Assembly (NCBI RefSeq): GCF_024752305.1
Contig: NZ_JANTHX010000007.1
Span: forward strand, 402,306 to 466,305
Origin: Protaetiibacter mangrovi
Lineage (GTDB): Bacteria; Actinomycetota; Actinomycetes; Actinomycetales; Microbacteriaceae
Direction of reading: 5' to 3'
DNA: 64,000 bases
The notes under the pieces are model-generated. The model was not told the origin of the DNA. It did no database searches and saw only the letters and a list, made by a program, of their open reading frames with translations. The position numbers were made by a program, and so were the translations under genes. This document shows positions 50,360-59,338 of this stretch, one piece after another; within the stretch, counting starts at the first letter, position 1; every line of letters starts with the position of its first letter.

Positions 50360-51009
50360 CCACCCGCATCGGGCGCGACGAGCTCGCGCGTCGGATCGCC
50401 GCCGACATCCCCGACGGCTCGTACGTCAACCTCGGCATCGGCGCGCCGACGCTCGTCGCCGAGTACCTGCCCGCGGACCAGGAGATCATCCTGCACACCG
50501 AGAACGGGCTGCTCGGGATGGGTCCGGCTCCGGCCGCCGGGTCGGTCGACCCCGACCTCATCAACGCGGGCAAGCAGGCAGTCACGGCGTTGCCAGGCGC
50601 CGCCTACTTCCACCACGCCGACTCGTTCGCGATGATGCGCGGCGGGCACCTCGACGTGTGCGTGCTCGGGGCGTTCCAGGTGAGCGAGACGGGCGACCTC
50701 GCCAACTGGTCGACGGGGGCGCCCGGCGCGATCCCCGCGGTCGGCGGCGCGATGGACCTCGCGATCGGCGCGAAGGCGGTCTACGTGATGACCGACCTGC
50801 TCACCAAGGAGGGCACCTCGAAGCTCGTGACGGCCTGCGACTACCCGCTCACCGGCGTGCGCTGCGTCTCGCGGGTCTACACCGACCACGCCGTGTTCGA
50901 CATCACCGACGACGGGTTCGCGGTGCGCGAGACCTTCGGCGACACCACCGTCGACGAACTCGAGCGGCTCACCGGGCTGCACCTCGTCGACGCGACCCGG
51001 GAGGGATGA
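50356..51009 (+). CDS. pcaJ: 3-oxoadipate CoA-transferase subunit B
   Basis: Beta subunit of 217 aa with catalytic Glu49 in LHTENGLLGMGP, preceded by YVNLGIGAPTL. It overlaps pcaI by four bases and ends one base before pcaF. It is the paralog of the ScoB-like protein at 53368. Confidence 0.93.
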   Translation: MTTRIGRDELARRIAADIPDGSYVNLGIGAPTLVAEYLPADQEIILHTENGLLGMGPAPAAGSVDPDLINAGKQAVTALPGAAYFHHADSFAMMRGGHLDVCVLGAFQVSETGDLANWSTGAPGAIPAVGGAMDLAIGAKAVYVMTDLLTKEGTSKLVTACDYPLTGVRCVSRVYTDHAVFDITDDGFAVRETFGDTTVDELERLTGLHLVDATREG

Positions 51010-51010
51010 C

Positions 51011-52180
51011 ATGGCCGCCACCGTGATCTACGACGCCGTGCGCACACCGTTCGGCCGCGCGGGCGGAGCGCTCGCCGGGGTGCGGCCCGACGACCTCGCC
51101 GCGGTCGTGATGCGGGCCACCGTCGACCGGACGGGCCTCGACCCCGCGCGCATCGACGACGTGATCTTCGGCGACGCCAACCAGGCGGGCGAGGACAACC
51201 GCGACGTCGCGCGCTTCGGCGCGCTGCTCGCGGGCTTCCCGACGAGCGTTCCGGGTGTCACGGTCAACCGGCTGTGCGGCTCGTCGGTCGAGGCGGTCAT
51301 CCAGGGCTCCCGCGCGATCGAGGCCGGCGACGCCGACCTCGTGCTCGCGGGCGGCGTGGAGTCGATGAGCCGAGGCCCGTTCATCGTCGAGAAGTCGCCG
51401 AAGCCGTTCCCGGCATCCGGCAACCCGACGATGTGGAACAGCTCCATCGGCTGGCGGATGGTCAACCCGGCGTTCCCGAAACCGTGGACGATCTCGAACG
51501 GCGAGTCGGCGCAGAAGCTCGCCGACATCTACGGGATCACGCGTGAGCAGCAGGACGCGTTCGCACTGCGCAGCCACCACCTGGCCGCCGCGGCGTGGGC
51601 CGAGGGGGTCTTCGCCGACGAGATCGTGCAGGTGCCGGGGGTCGAACTGCCCCGCGACGAGGGCATCCGCGACGACACCACCCTCGAGAAGCTCGGCAGT
51701 CTGAAGCCGCTGTTCGCCGCGGACGGCAGCGTCACGGCGGGCAACTCGTCCCCCATCAACGACGGCGCCTCGGCGGTGCTGCTCGGCCGGGAGGGGGCGC
51801 TCGACGCCGAGCCGCTCGCCCGAATCACAGGCCGCGGCGTTTTCGGGAACGACCCGGATGTGTTCGGCGTCGCGCCGGTCGAGGCGGCGAACCGCGCCCT
51901 CGCGCGCGCCGGCCGCAGCTGGGCCGATGTCGATGTGGTCGAGCTCAACGAGGCCTTCGCCTCGCAGAGCCTCGCCTGCCTGAGGCTCTGGACCGAACTC
52001 GACCCCGAGCGCGTCAACGTGCACGGCGGCGCGATCGCGATCGGCCACCCGCTCGGGGCCTCCGGCGGACGCATCATCGCCCGCGCCGCCTACGCGCTCG
52101 CCCGCCGCGGGGGCGGGGTCGCGGTCGCCGCCATCTGCATCGGCGTCGGACAGGGCCTCGCGGTCGTGCTCGAGCGCTGA
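51011..52180 (+). CDS. pcaF: 3-oxoadipyl-CoA thiolase
   Basis: Cleaves 3-oxoadipyl-CoA with CoA to succinyl-CoA and acetyl-CoA. It is 389 aa, slightly shorter than the usual 400. Catalytic Cys89 (NRLCGSS), His in GHPLGASG and the second Cys in AAICIGVGQG are present, and NEAFASQSL is conserved. It ends the pca operon at a stem-loop shared with the convergent thiolase gene. Confidence 0.94.
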   Translation: MAATVIYDAVRTPFGRAGGALAGVRPDDLAAVVMRATVDRTGLDPARIDDVIFGDANQAGEDNRDVARFGALLAGFPTSVPGVTVNRLCGSSVEAVIQGSRAIEAGDADLVLAGGVESMSRGPFIVEKSPKPFPASGNPTMWNSSIGWRMVNPAFPKPWTISNGESAQKLADIYGITREQQDAFALRSHHLAAAAWAEGVFADEIVQVPGVELPRDEGIRDDTTLEKLGSLKPLFAADGSVTAGNSSPINDGASAVLLGREGALDAEPLARITGRGVFGNDPDVFGVAPVEAANRALARAGRSWADVDVVELNEAFASQSLACLRLWTELDPERVNVHGGAIAIGHPLGASGGRIIARAAYALARRGGGVAVAAICIGVGQGLAVVLER

Positions 52181-52190
52181 GCCTCAGCGC
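52174..52190. terminator. Stem-loop at convergent pcaF/thiolase stops
   Basis: GCGCTGA-gcc-TCAGCGC, a perfect 7-bp inverted repeat whose arms contain the stop codons of both convergent genes. There is no U-tract. Likely bidirectional terminator or transcription-collision point. Confidence 0.5.
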
Positions 52191-53371
52191 GTGAGGAGGA
52201 GCGCCTCGCCCTGACCGCCCCCGCCGCACAGCGCGACGGCTGCGGTGCCGCCGCCACGGCGCACCAGCTCGTGCACCGCGTGCACGACGAGCCGGTTGCC
52301 GCTCGCGCCGACGGGGTGGCCGAGCGCGATCGCTCCGCCGTGGATGTTCACGACGTCGTCGGCGAGACCCAGCTCGGCCTGCGAGCGCACGACCACGGCG
52401 GCGAACGCCTCGTTGATCTCGACGAGGTCGAGGTCGGCCGGGGTGATGCCCGCTCGGGCGCAGGCCTGCTCGATGGCGCGCGCCGGCTGGGCGTGCAGAG
52501 AGTTGTCGGGGCCGGCGACCTGGCCGACGGCGCCGAGCGTCGCCAGCACGTCCCACCCCTCGGATGCCGCGCGGGCGCGCGTGGTGAGCACGACGGCGGA
52601 GGCGCCGTCCGAGATCTGCGAGGAGTTGCCCGCCGTGATGGTGCCGCCCTCGGCGAAGGCGGGCCGGAGTCCGGCCAGCCGCTCCTCGCTCGTGTCGGGA
52701 CGCACCCCCTCGTCGGCGGTGACGACGACCGGGTCGCCCGTGCGCTGCGGGATCTCGATCGACACGAGTTCGGCGTCGAAGACCCCGTCGCGCTGCGCCG
52801 CGGCCGCCCGGCGGTGCGAACGGGCGGCGACCGCGTCCTGCGCCTCGCGGGTGATGCCGAGCTCCGGATTGCGGCGCTCCGTCGAGGCGCCCATGCTCTC
52901 GTGGTCGTAGACGTCGGTCAGGCCGTCGTGGGCGAGATGGTCGAGCACCTCGACGCTGCCGTACGACCAGCCCGCGCGGGAGCCCATCAGCAGGTGCGGC
53001 GCGCGGGTCATCGACTCCATGCCCGCGGCGACGACGACCTCGGCATCGCCCGCGCGGATCATCCGCGCGCCGTCGATGACGGCGGTGAGCCCCGAGAGGC
53101 AGACCTTGTTGATCGAGCCGGCGTGCACGTGCCAGCCGAGACCGGCGCCGAGCGCCGCCTGGCGGGCGGGGTTCTGCCCGACGCCCGCGGCGAGCACCTG
53201 CCCGACGAGCACGGCATCGACCGTCGATGCGGCGACGCCGCCCTTCTCGAGGGCGCCGCGGATCGCCGCCGACCCGAGCTGCACGGAGCTGCGCGAGCCG
53301 AGCGCACCCGAGAGGCGCCCCTGCGGGGTGCGGGCCGCCGCGACGACGACCACGTCGGTGTCGGCGCTCAT
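52184..53371 (-). CDS. Acetyl-CoA acetyltransferase
   Basis: Thiolase II of 395 aa with Cys91 (NKVCLSG), [19 protein letters not shown] and the C-terminal [11 protein letters not shown]. The last motif is the biosynthetic/acetoacetyl-CoA thiolase pattern, unlike CIGVGQG in pcaF. It overlaps the scoB-like stop (ATGA) and would thiolyse acetoacetyl-CoA made by the adjacent transferase. Confidence 0.92.
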   Translation of the reverse strand: MSADTDVVVVAAARTPQGRLSGALGSRSSVQLGSAAIRGALEKGGVAASTVDAVLVGQVLAAGVGQNPARQAALGAGLGWHVHAGSINKVCLSGLTAVIDGARMIRAGDAEVVVAAGMESMTRAPHLLMGSRAGWSYGSVEVLDHLAHDGLTDVYDHESMGASTERRNPELGITREAQDAVAARSHRRAAAAQRDGVFDAELVSIEIPQRTGDPVVVTADEGVRPDTSEERLAGLRPAFAEGGTITAGNSSQISDGASAVVLTTRARAASEGWDVLATLGAVGQVAGPDNSLHAQPARAIEQACARAGITPADLDLVEINEAFAAVVVRSQAELGLADDVVNIHGGAIALGHPVGASGNRLVVHAVHELVRRGGGTAAVALCGGGGQGEALLLTR

Positions 53372-54024
53372 CGGACCGGCTCCACGAGCGCTGCCGACAC
53401 CGCGAGAGGAGGCTCGGTGGCCGCGATCACCTCGTCGACGCTCACCCCCGGCGCCGTCTCGACGAGCACGAGGCCGTCGGCGGTGACGTCGATGACGGCG
53501 AGGTCGGTGATGATCCGGTCGACGACGCCGCGGCCGGTCAGCGGCAGCGAGCAGGCGTCGACGATCTTCGCGCTGCCGTCCTTGGCGACGTGCTCCATGA
53601 GCACGATGACGCGTGCGGCACCGTGCACGAGGTCCATCGCGCCGCCCGGACCCTTCACCATCTTCCCGGGGATCATCCAGTTGGCGAGGTCGCCGGTGGC
53701 CGACACCTGCATGGCGCCGAGGATCGCGGCATCGATCTTGCCGCCGCGGATCATGCCGAAGCTCGTCGCCGAGTCGAAGAACGCCGAACCGGGCAGCACC
53801 GTGACGGTCTCCTTGCCGGCGTTGATGAGGTCGGGGTCGACCGCGTCCTCCGTGGGGTACGGGCCGACGCCGAGGATGCCGTTCTCCGACTGCAGCACGA
53901 CGGTCACGTCGTCGGGCACGAAGTTCGGCACCAGGGTCGGCAGGCCGATGCCGAGGTTCACGTAGGAGCCGTCGGCCAGCTCGCGCGCCGCGCGGGCGGC
54001 CATCTCGTCACGGGTGAGCGCCAT
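53368..54024 (-). CDS. scoB: Succinyl-CoA:3-ketoacid CoA-transferase subunit B
   Basis: 218 aa. Catalytic Glu47 is in [23 protein letters not shown] and the [20 protein letters not shown] segment are typical of ScoB rather than PcaJ. It begins three bases after scoA ends. With scoA and the thiolase it forms an acetoacetate utilisation unit, though 3-oxoadipate cannot be excluded as substrate. Confidence 0.92.
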   Translation of the reverse strand: MALTRDEMAARAARELADGSYVNLGIGLPTLVPNFVPDDVTVVLQSENGILGVGPYPTEDAVDPDLINAGKETVTVLPGSAFFDSATSFGMIRGGKIDAAILGAMQVSATGDLANWMIPGKMVKGPGGAMDLVHGAARVIVLMEHVAKDGSAKIVDACSLPLTGRGVVDRIITDLAVIDVTADGLVLVETAPGVSVDEVIAATEPPLAVSAALVEPVR

Positions 54025-54027
54025 CGC

Positions 54028-54804
54028 TCAGCTCCTCTCCGCCGCGGCGACCGTGCGTCGCTCGATGCGCTTCTCGATGTCGGTGCCCACCTCGACCACG
54101 CGGTGCACGAAGACGCCGGGCAGGTGGATGTCGTCGGGGTCGAGCTCGCCCGGTTCGACGAGCTGCTCGACCTGGGCGATGCAGACGCGCCCGGCCATGG
54201 CGGCGAGCGGGTTGAAGTTGCGCGCCGACTTGGTGAAGACGAGGTTGCCGTGACGGTCGCCGCGGGCGGCGTGTACGAGCGCGAAGTCGGTCGTGATGGC
54301 CTCCTCGAGCACGAACTCGCGCTCGACACCGCCCACCTCGAAGGTGCGCACGTCCTTCGCGGGCGACGCGACCGCGACGCCCCCCTGCCCGTCGTAGCGG
54401 CGCGGCAGGCCGCCCTCGGCCACCTGGGTGCCGACGCCGGTCTGCGTGTAGAAGGCCGCGATCCCGGAGCCCCCGGCGCGCAGCTTCTCGGCGAGGGTGC
54501 CCTGCGGGGTGAGTTCGAGCTCCAGCTCGCCGGAGAGGAACTGGCGCTCGAACTCCTTGTTCTCGCCAACGTACGACGAGGTCATCTTGCGGATGCGCTG
54601 GGCGCGCAGCAGGATCCCGAGCCCCCAGTCGTCGACGCCGCAGTTGTTCGACACGATCGAGAGGTCGCGGGTGCCCTGGGCGAGCAGCGCCTCGATGAGG
54701 GCGATCGGGTTGCCGGAGAGTCCGAAGCCCCCCACCGCGAGCGAGGCTCCGTCCGGGATGTCGGCCACGGCCTCCGCCGCGCTCGCGATCCGTTTGTCGA
54801 TCAT
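54028..54804 (-). CDS. scoA: Succinyl-CoA:3-ketoacid CoA-transferase subunit A
   Basis: 258 aa, started at ATG 54804. The glycine loop is AVGGFGLSGNPIALIEAL, followed by NNCGVDDWGLG, IAAFYTQTGVGTQVAEGG and GNLVFTKSARNFNPLAA, all ScoA-like. It is first gene of a three-gene operon divergent from the IclR gene at 54917. Confidence 0.93.
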   Translation of the reverse strand: MIDKRIASAAEAVADIPDGASLAVGGFGLSGNPIALIEALLAQGTRDLSIVSNNCGVDDWGLGILLRAQRIRKMTSSYVGENKEFERQFLSGELELELTPQGTLAEKLRAGGSGIAAFYTQTGVGTQVAEGGLPRRYDGQGGVAVASPAKDVRTFEVGGVEREFVLEEAITTDFALVHAARGDRHGNLVFTKSARNFNPLAAMAGRVCIAQVEQLVEPGELDPDDIHLPGVFVHRVVEVGTDIEKRIERRTVAAAERS

Positions 54805-54884
54805 CGTCGATCCTCCCCGTCGGCTCCGTCGCTGGTGCAGCCATCCTGCGCCGCGCGTCGTGCGGGGCGAAGCGGGGCCTTGCC

Positions 54885-54915
54885 ATGTGGAATCGGATGC
54901 GCGTAGCGTCCACAT
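54885..54915. promoter_or_regulatory. Inverted repeat, putative IclR operator (sco operon)
   Basis: ATGTGGA (54885-54891) and TCCACAT (54909-54915) are perfect 7-bp arms separated by 17 bp, immediately before the GTG of the IclR gene. They are positioned to control both divergent genes. Confidence 0.5.
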
Positions 54916-54916
54916 C

Positions 54917-55735
54917 GTGGACATTCAGCCCGACCCCGTGTCCACATCGACGACGCCCGGCGGCACCCAGTCGGTCGGCCGAGCCGCGACCCTGCTCAAG
55001 CTCGTGGCCCGCGCGGCGGAGCCGGGAGCTCGCGTCTCGGACCTCGCGGAACGCGCGGGGCTCACCCGCCCGACCGCGCATCGGCTGCTCACGGCGCTGC
55101 GCCGGGAGGGGCTCGTCGACCGCGACGAGGAGACCGGGCTGTGGGTGCCCGGCCCCGAGCTCTACCTCATGGGCACCGCCGCCGCCGCACGCTACGACGT
55201 CGCCGACCTCGCGCGCGACGTCGTGCGCTCGCTCGCCGCGGTCACCGAGGAGAGCGCCTTCCTCTCGGTGCGCCAGGGCGACGAGACCGTGTGCCTGGTG
55301 CGCGAGGACGGGAGCTTCCCCATCCGCTCGTTCGTGCTCTCGGAGGGCGTGCGCTTCCCGCTCGGCGTCGCGTCCGCGGGGCTCGCGATCCTCTCCTTTC
55401 TGCCGCCCGACGAGATCGACGCCTACCTGGCGCGCCATCCGGAGCTCCCCGCGCGCTGGGGCGAGCAGCACGGCGGGCGCCGCCTGCGCGCGCGCCTGGA
55501 TGAAACCCGCAAGCAGGGTTACGCCCTCAACCCGGGGCTCATCGTCGAGGGCAGCTTCGGGCTCGGGGCGGCCGTGTTCACCCGCGGCGGACACCCGCAG
55601 TGGGCGCTGAGCCTCACGGGCGTGCAGTTCCGCTTCACGCCCGAGCGCGTCGAGAAGCTCGGGCGCATCCTGCTCTCCCACGCCCACCAGCTGACCGCGC
55701 GCATCGCGGCGGGCGGGCGCGGCGCCTGGCGCTGA
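54917..55735 (+). CDS. IclR-family transcriptional regulator
   Basis: 272 aa from GTG 54917. The winged helix (about 20-80) has GARVSDLAERAGLTRPTAHRLLTALRREGLVDRDEETGLWV. The effector domain (about 95-262) has ESAFLSVRQGDETVCLVREDGSFPIRSFVL, FPLGVASAGLAILSFLP and ALSLTGVQFRF. It is divergent from the sco operon and probably its regulator. It is a distinct paralog from the pob/pca regulator at 44877. Confidence 0.92.
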   Translation: MDIQPDPVSTSTTPGGTQSVGRAATLLKLVARAAEPGARVSDLAERAGLTRPTAHRLLTALRREGLVDRDEETGLWVPGPELYLMGTAAAARYDVADLARDVVRSLAAVTEESAFLSVRQGDETVCLVREDGSFPIRSFVLSEGVRFPLGVASAGLAILSFLPPDEIDAYLARHPELPARWGEQHGGRRLRARLDETRKQGYALNPGLIVEGSFGLGAAVFTRGGHPQWALSLTGVQFRFTPERVEKLGRILLSHAHQLTARIAAGGRGAWR

Positions 55736-55758
55736 GCGCGACACGGCAGGATGGAGGT

Positions 55759-56541
55759 GTGACCTCGACCCCCGCCGCACGCCCCCGCATCCTGCTGCTC
55801 ATCGGGATCGGCGTGCTGACCGGCTTCGTGTCGGGGCTTTTCGGCGTCGGCGGCGGCATCGTGATCGTGCCCGCGCTGGTCACCGCATTCCGGATGGATC
55901 AGCGCCGCGCGGCGGCCACCTCGCTCATCGCCCTGCTGCCGATCTCGATCGCGGGCACCGTCACCTACGCCCTCAGCGGTCAGGTGCACCTGCTCGCGGC
56001 ACTGCTGCTCGCGGCCGGCAGCGTCATCGGCTCGCCGATCGGCGTGCGGCTGCTGCACCGCATCCCGGATCGGGTGCTGCCGTGGATCTTCGTCGGCTTC
56101 ATCGGCGTCGTGATCGTCTCGCTGCTGCTGTCGCCGCCGAGCCGCGAGGGCGCGATCGAGATCACCTGGCTGTCGGGGGCGGCGCTCGTCGGCATCGGAC
56201 TGCTCGCCGGCATCCTCTCCGGACTCGTCGGGGTCGGCGGGGGCGTCGTCGCCGTGCCCGGGCTCGAGGTCGTCGTGGGTGCGGGCGACCTGCTCGCGCG
56301 CGGCACCTCGCTCGCGATGATGATCCCGACGACGGTCGTCGGCATCCTCTCGCACCGCAAGCACCTCGACGTCGACCTGCGCTCCGGGTTCATCCTCGGC
56401 GGCGCGGCCGTCGTCGTGACCCCGCTCGGCTCGCTCGTGGCGCACCTGCTCGACGCGGTCGTCGGCTCGATCCTGTTCGCGGCGTTCCTCGTGGCGGTGA
56501 GCGTCGTGGTGGTGCTGCGGGGTCGCCCCCGCCGCGGCTGA
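55759..56541 (+). CDS. TauE/SafE-family membrane transporter
   Basis: 260 aa, GTG start 55759 with GGAGG immediately upstream, about eight hydrophobic helices in two repeats. Each repeat has the family signature: GFVSGLFGVGGGIVIVPAL and GILSGLVGVGGGVVAVPGL. Members export or import sulfite, sulfoacetate or other organic anions. There is no specific context here beyond the IclR gene 23 bp upstream, with which it may be co-transcribed. Confidence 0.9.
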   Translation: MTSTPAARPRILLLIGIGVLTGFVSGLFGVGGGIVIVPALVTAFRMDQRRAAATSLIALLPISIAGTVTYALSGQVHLLAALLLAAGSVIGSPIGVRLLHRIPDRVLPWIFVGFIGVVIVSLLLSPPSREGAIEITWLSGAALVGIGLLAGILSGLVGVGGGVVAVPGLEVVVGAGDLLARGTSLAMMIPTTVVGILSHRKHLDVDLRSGFILGGAAVVVTPLGSLVAHLLDAVVGSILFAAFLVAVSVVVVLRGRPRRG

Positions 56542-56555
56542 CGTACGCTCGCTGC

Positions 56556-56891
56556 ATGTCCCTCGCCGCCGCCGCGGAGCCCGCCTCCGGTTCGGCGATC
56601 GTGCCATTCATCGTCATCGCGCTGCTCGGCGTGATCGCGGTCGCGGGCATCCTCGTCTCGCGGTCGCGGCGCCGGCGCGCGGCGGCCGCCGACCCCGCGC
56701 GGCCCGCCGAACCCGAGGTGCTGTGGGGGCTGCACGTGCCCGGCACCCCGGTGCAGCGGATGGGGCGGTCGTTCGCGGTCGGCTTCGCGGCCCTCGACCC
56801 CGAGGAGACCTCGCGCGTCGTGCGGTCGACCGACGGCGGCGCGAACTGGTACGTCGTGCCCCGCGAGAAGTGGGCCTCCTCGGACGAATAG
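56556..56891 (+). CDS. Small single-pass membrane protein of unknown function
   Basis: 111 aa. One transmembrane helix (AIVPFIVIALLGVIAVAGILV, about residues 14-34) is followed by a basic stop-transfer (SRSRRRR) and a short cytosolic domain with EETSRVVRSTDGGANWYVVPREKW. Family not recognised. It lies 14 bp after the TauE/SafE gene and ends in a stem-loop. Confidence 0.7.
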   Translation: MSLAAAAEPASGSAIVPFIVIALLGVIAVAGILVSRSRRRRAAAADPARPAEPEVLWGLHVPGTPVQRMGRSFAVGFAALDPEETSRVVRSTDGGANWYVVPREKWASSDE

Positions 56892-56908
56892 CCCGCGATC
56901 AGGCGGGC
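56891..56908. terminator. Stem-loop between convergent genes
   Basis: GCCCGC-gatcag-GCGGGC, a perfect 6-bp GC stem spanning the stop codons of the small membrane protein and the DUF2255 gene. Possible bidirectional terminator without a U-tract. Confidence 0.5.
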
Positions 56909-57273
56909 AGGATCCGCACCGTCGTCGGCGCGGCCGACGCGCCGGTGATCGCCCCGACCGGCCCCGGCCCGTAGCGGTCGTACTTCGCGTGCATCGCCGC
57001 GTCGATCGCGACGTGGTCGGCATCCGGCGCAGGAACGAAGACGACCGCGAACTCCTCGCCGCCCACGCGGATGCGGCCGCGCCCGGTGGCGAGGGCGCGG
57101 CGGTACCAGCCGCCCTCGGGGCCGCGGGCGGAGCGCGCGACGAGCGCGCCCTCGACGGCGACCGCCCAGATGGTGACGAGCGGGCCGGGTGCGCCGTCCC
57201 TTCGGTCGGGCGCCACGCGGATCTCGTCGTGCCGGCCGAGGTCGGCGAGCTGCTGCGGGGTCCAGCTGGTCAT
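56899..57273 (-). CDS. DUF2255 family protein
   Basis: 124 aa. WTPQQLADLGRHDEIRVAPDRRDG at the N-terminus, VTIWAVAVEGALVARSARGPEGGWYRRAL and the late AAMHAKYDRYGPGPV match DUF2255, a small split-barrel-like family. The biochemical role is unknown. It follows the aldo/keto reductase gene with an 8-bp gap, so co-transcription is likely. Confidence 0.87.
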   Translation of the reverse strand: MTSWTPQQLADLGRHDEIRVAPDRRDGAPGPLVTIWAVAVEGALVARSARGPEGGWYRRALATGRGRIRVGGEEFAVVFVPAPDADHVAIDAAMHAKYDRYGPGPVGAITGASAAPTTVRILPA

Positions 57274-57281
57274 GATGCTCC

Positions 57282-58169
57282 TCAGGCTTCCGGGATGACG
57301 CGGTCGAAGAAGTCGTCTCGGGCCGCATCCGGGTCGGGTCCGCCGCGCACGCCCGTGTCGAGGGCGTCGATGCGGGCGAGCTCCTCGGCGCTCAACTCGA
57401 CGTCGAACACGTCGAAGTTCTCGGCGATGCGCACCGGGTTCACCGACTTCGGGATGGCGGAACGACCCTGCTGCAGGTGCCAACGCAACATCACCTGCGC
57501 GGGCGTCTTGCCGTGCGCCGCCGCGATCCCGGCGATCACCGGATCCTGCATGACGTTGCGGCGCTCGTCTCCCCACGGCCCCGGATAGAAGGTGATGCCG
57601 CCGATCGGCGACCACGCCTGGGTCAGGATGCCGTGGGCGGCATCCGCCGCCTGCACCGCCGGCTGCGTGAAGTACGGGTGCAGCTCGACCTGGTTCACCG
57701 CCGGCACCACCTCGGTCTCGGCGAGCAGCCGCTCGAGGTGGTCGGGCATGAAGTTGCTGACGCCGATCGCCCGCACCCGTCCGTCGCCGAGCAGCGCCTC
57801 GAGCGCCCGGTAGGCGCCGATCACCCGCTCGAACCGCGCGGGGGCCGGCTGGTGCAGGATCAGCAGGTCGAGCCGCTCGACCCCGAGCTTGCCGGTCGCC
57901 TTCGCGAAAGCGTGCAGCGTCTCGTCGTAGCCGTAGTCGCTCACCCACACCTTGGTCTCGATGAAGACCTCCTCGCGGTCGAGGCCTGCACGGCGGATGC
58001 CCTCCCCCACCTCGCGCTCGTTGCCGTAGGCGGCGGCCGTGTCGATGTGCCGGTACCCGAGCTCCAGCGCGGTCGCGACCGCATCCGTCGTCTCCTCGGG
58101 CGGGCTCTGGAACACCCCGAGCCCGAGGGCGGGCATCGTCACCCCGTTGTTCAGTGTCACGTCGATCAT
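57282..58169 (-). CDS. Aldo/keto reductase
   Basis: NADPH-dependent TIM-barrel reductase of 295 aa. It has GYRHIDTAAAYGNEREVG with catalytic Asp and Tyr, Lys in IETKVWVSDYG and His in LILHQPAPARF; IPKSVNPVRIAENFDVFD is the cofactor signature. It is close to 2,5-diketogluconate reductase/YvgN types. The start at 58169 overlaps the alcohol dehydrogenase stop by one base. Confidence 0.92.
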   Translation of the reverse strand: MIDVTLNNGVTMPALGLGVFQSPPEETTDAVATALELGYRHIDTAAAYGNEREVGEGIRRAGLDREEVFIETKVWVSDYGYDETLHAFAKATGKLGVERLDLLILHQPAPARFERVIGAYRALEALLGDGRVRAIGVSNFMPDHLERLLAETEVVPAVNQVELHPYFTQPAVQAADAAHGILTQAWSPIGGITFYPGPWGDERRNVMQDPVIAGIAAAHGKTPAQVMLRWHLQQGRSAIPKSVNPVRIAENFDVFDVELSAEELARIDALDTGVRGGPDPDAARDDFFDRVIPEA

Positions 58170-59218
58170 CAGACCGTCACCATCACCTTCAGCGCGGTAC
58201 GCGCATCCATCTCGGCGTACCCGGTCGGCACGTCGTCGAGCGCCACGGTGCGGTCGAAGACCCGGCCGGGCTCGATCGCTCCCGAGAGCACCTGCGGGAT
58301 CGCCGCCTCGAGGTAGGCGCGCACGGGCGCCGGCCCTCCGGCGAGGCGGGCATTCTTGCCGAACAGCGACCCGAACCCGATGGGAGCCTCCTCGTACTGC
58401 GGAACGCCGACCCGGCTGATGATGCCGCCGGGACGTACGACACCGTACGCCTGCTCGTAGGCGGGCAGGTGGCCGACGGCCTCGAGCACCACGTGGGAGC
58501 CCTCGCCGTCCGTGAGGTCGAGCACGCGCGTGATGCCCTCGCCGCCACGCTCGGCCACGACATCGGTGGCACCGAACTCGACGCCGAGATCCGTGCGCAC
58601 GCGGTGACGCCCCATCAGGATGATGCGCTCTGCTCCGAGTTGCCGCGAGGCGAGCACGGCGGAGAGCCCGACGGCGCCGTCGCCGATCACGGTGACGGTC
58701 TTCCCCGGTTCGACCCGCCCCATGAAGGCGGCGTGGTGTCCCGTGAGGTACACGTCCGAGAGGGTCAGCAGCGAGGCGAGGAGGCCCCCGTCGGCGGAGG
58801 CCGGGTCGAGGTCGGGCACCCTCACGAGGCTGCCGTCGGCGAGCGGGATGCGGGCGAGCTCCGCCTGCAGTCCGCCGACCTCGGCTGTGCCGTAGAAGCC
58901 GCCGTGGATGCACGCGGTCTGCATGCCCTCGCGGCAGAAGACGCAGCTGTTGTCCTGGTACGCGAACGGCACCACCACGAAGTCACCCGGCCGCACGGTC
59001 GTGACGGCCGCGCCGACCTCCTCGACGACGGCGATCAGTTCGTGGCCGACCGGGCGGCCCACCTCCGACGCGGGGGCCGAGTGAAAGGGGTGCAGGTCGG
59101 AGCCGCAGATGCAGCTCCGCACGGTGCGCACGATCGCGTCGGTCGGCTGCTGGATCACGGGATCCGGCACGGTCTCGACGCGCACGTCTCCCGCGCCGTA
59201 CATGAATGTGGCACGCAC
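58169..59218 (-). CDS. Zinc-dependent alcohol dehydrogenase (MDR family)
   Basis: 349 aa, GTG start 59218 after GAGGAGG. The catalytic zinc site is CICGSD plus GHE at about 60-61; a structural-zinc segment CVFCREGMQTAC is present but with fewer Cys than classical ADHs. The coenzyme motif VTVIGDGAVGLSAVL lies near residue 170. It pairs with the aldo/keto reductase, so a redox detoxification pair is plausible. It is divergent from an XRE regulator at 59339 that may control it. Confidence 0.9.
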   Translation of the reverse strand: MRATFMYGAGDVRVETVPDPVIQQPTDAIVRTVRSCICGSDLHPFHSAPASEVGRPVGHELIAVVEEVGAAVTTVRPGDFVVVPFAYQDNSCVFCREGMQTACIHGGFYGTAEVGGLQAELARIPLADGSLVRVPDLDPASADGGLLASLLTLSDVYLTGHHAAFMGRVEPGKTVTVIGDGAVGLSAVLASRQLGAERIILMGRHRVRTDLGVEFGATDVVAERGGEGITRVLDLTDGEGSHVVLEAVGHLPAYEQAYGVVRPGGIISRVGVPQYEEAPIGFGSLFGKNARLAGGPAPVRAYLEAAIPQVLSGAIEPGRVFDRTVALDDVPTGYAEMDARTALKVMVTV

Positions 59219-59338
59219 TGGTGTCCTCCTCGGGGTCGGTCTCCAGTGAACGCCTCCGATCGCATCCGCGGCAGGTGCTGCCGTACCGGGTACCGACGGA
59301 ACCTCCCTCGCGCCGCCGAGCGGGCGTAGCGTCGAGGC

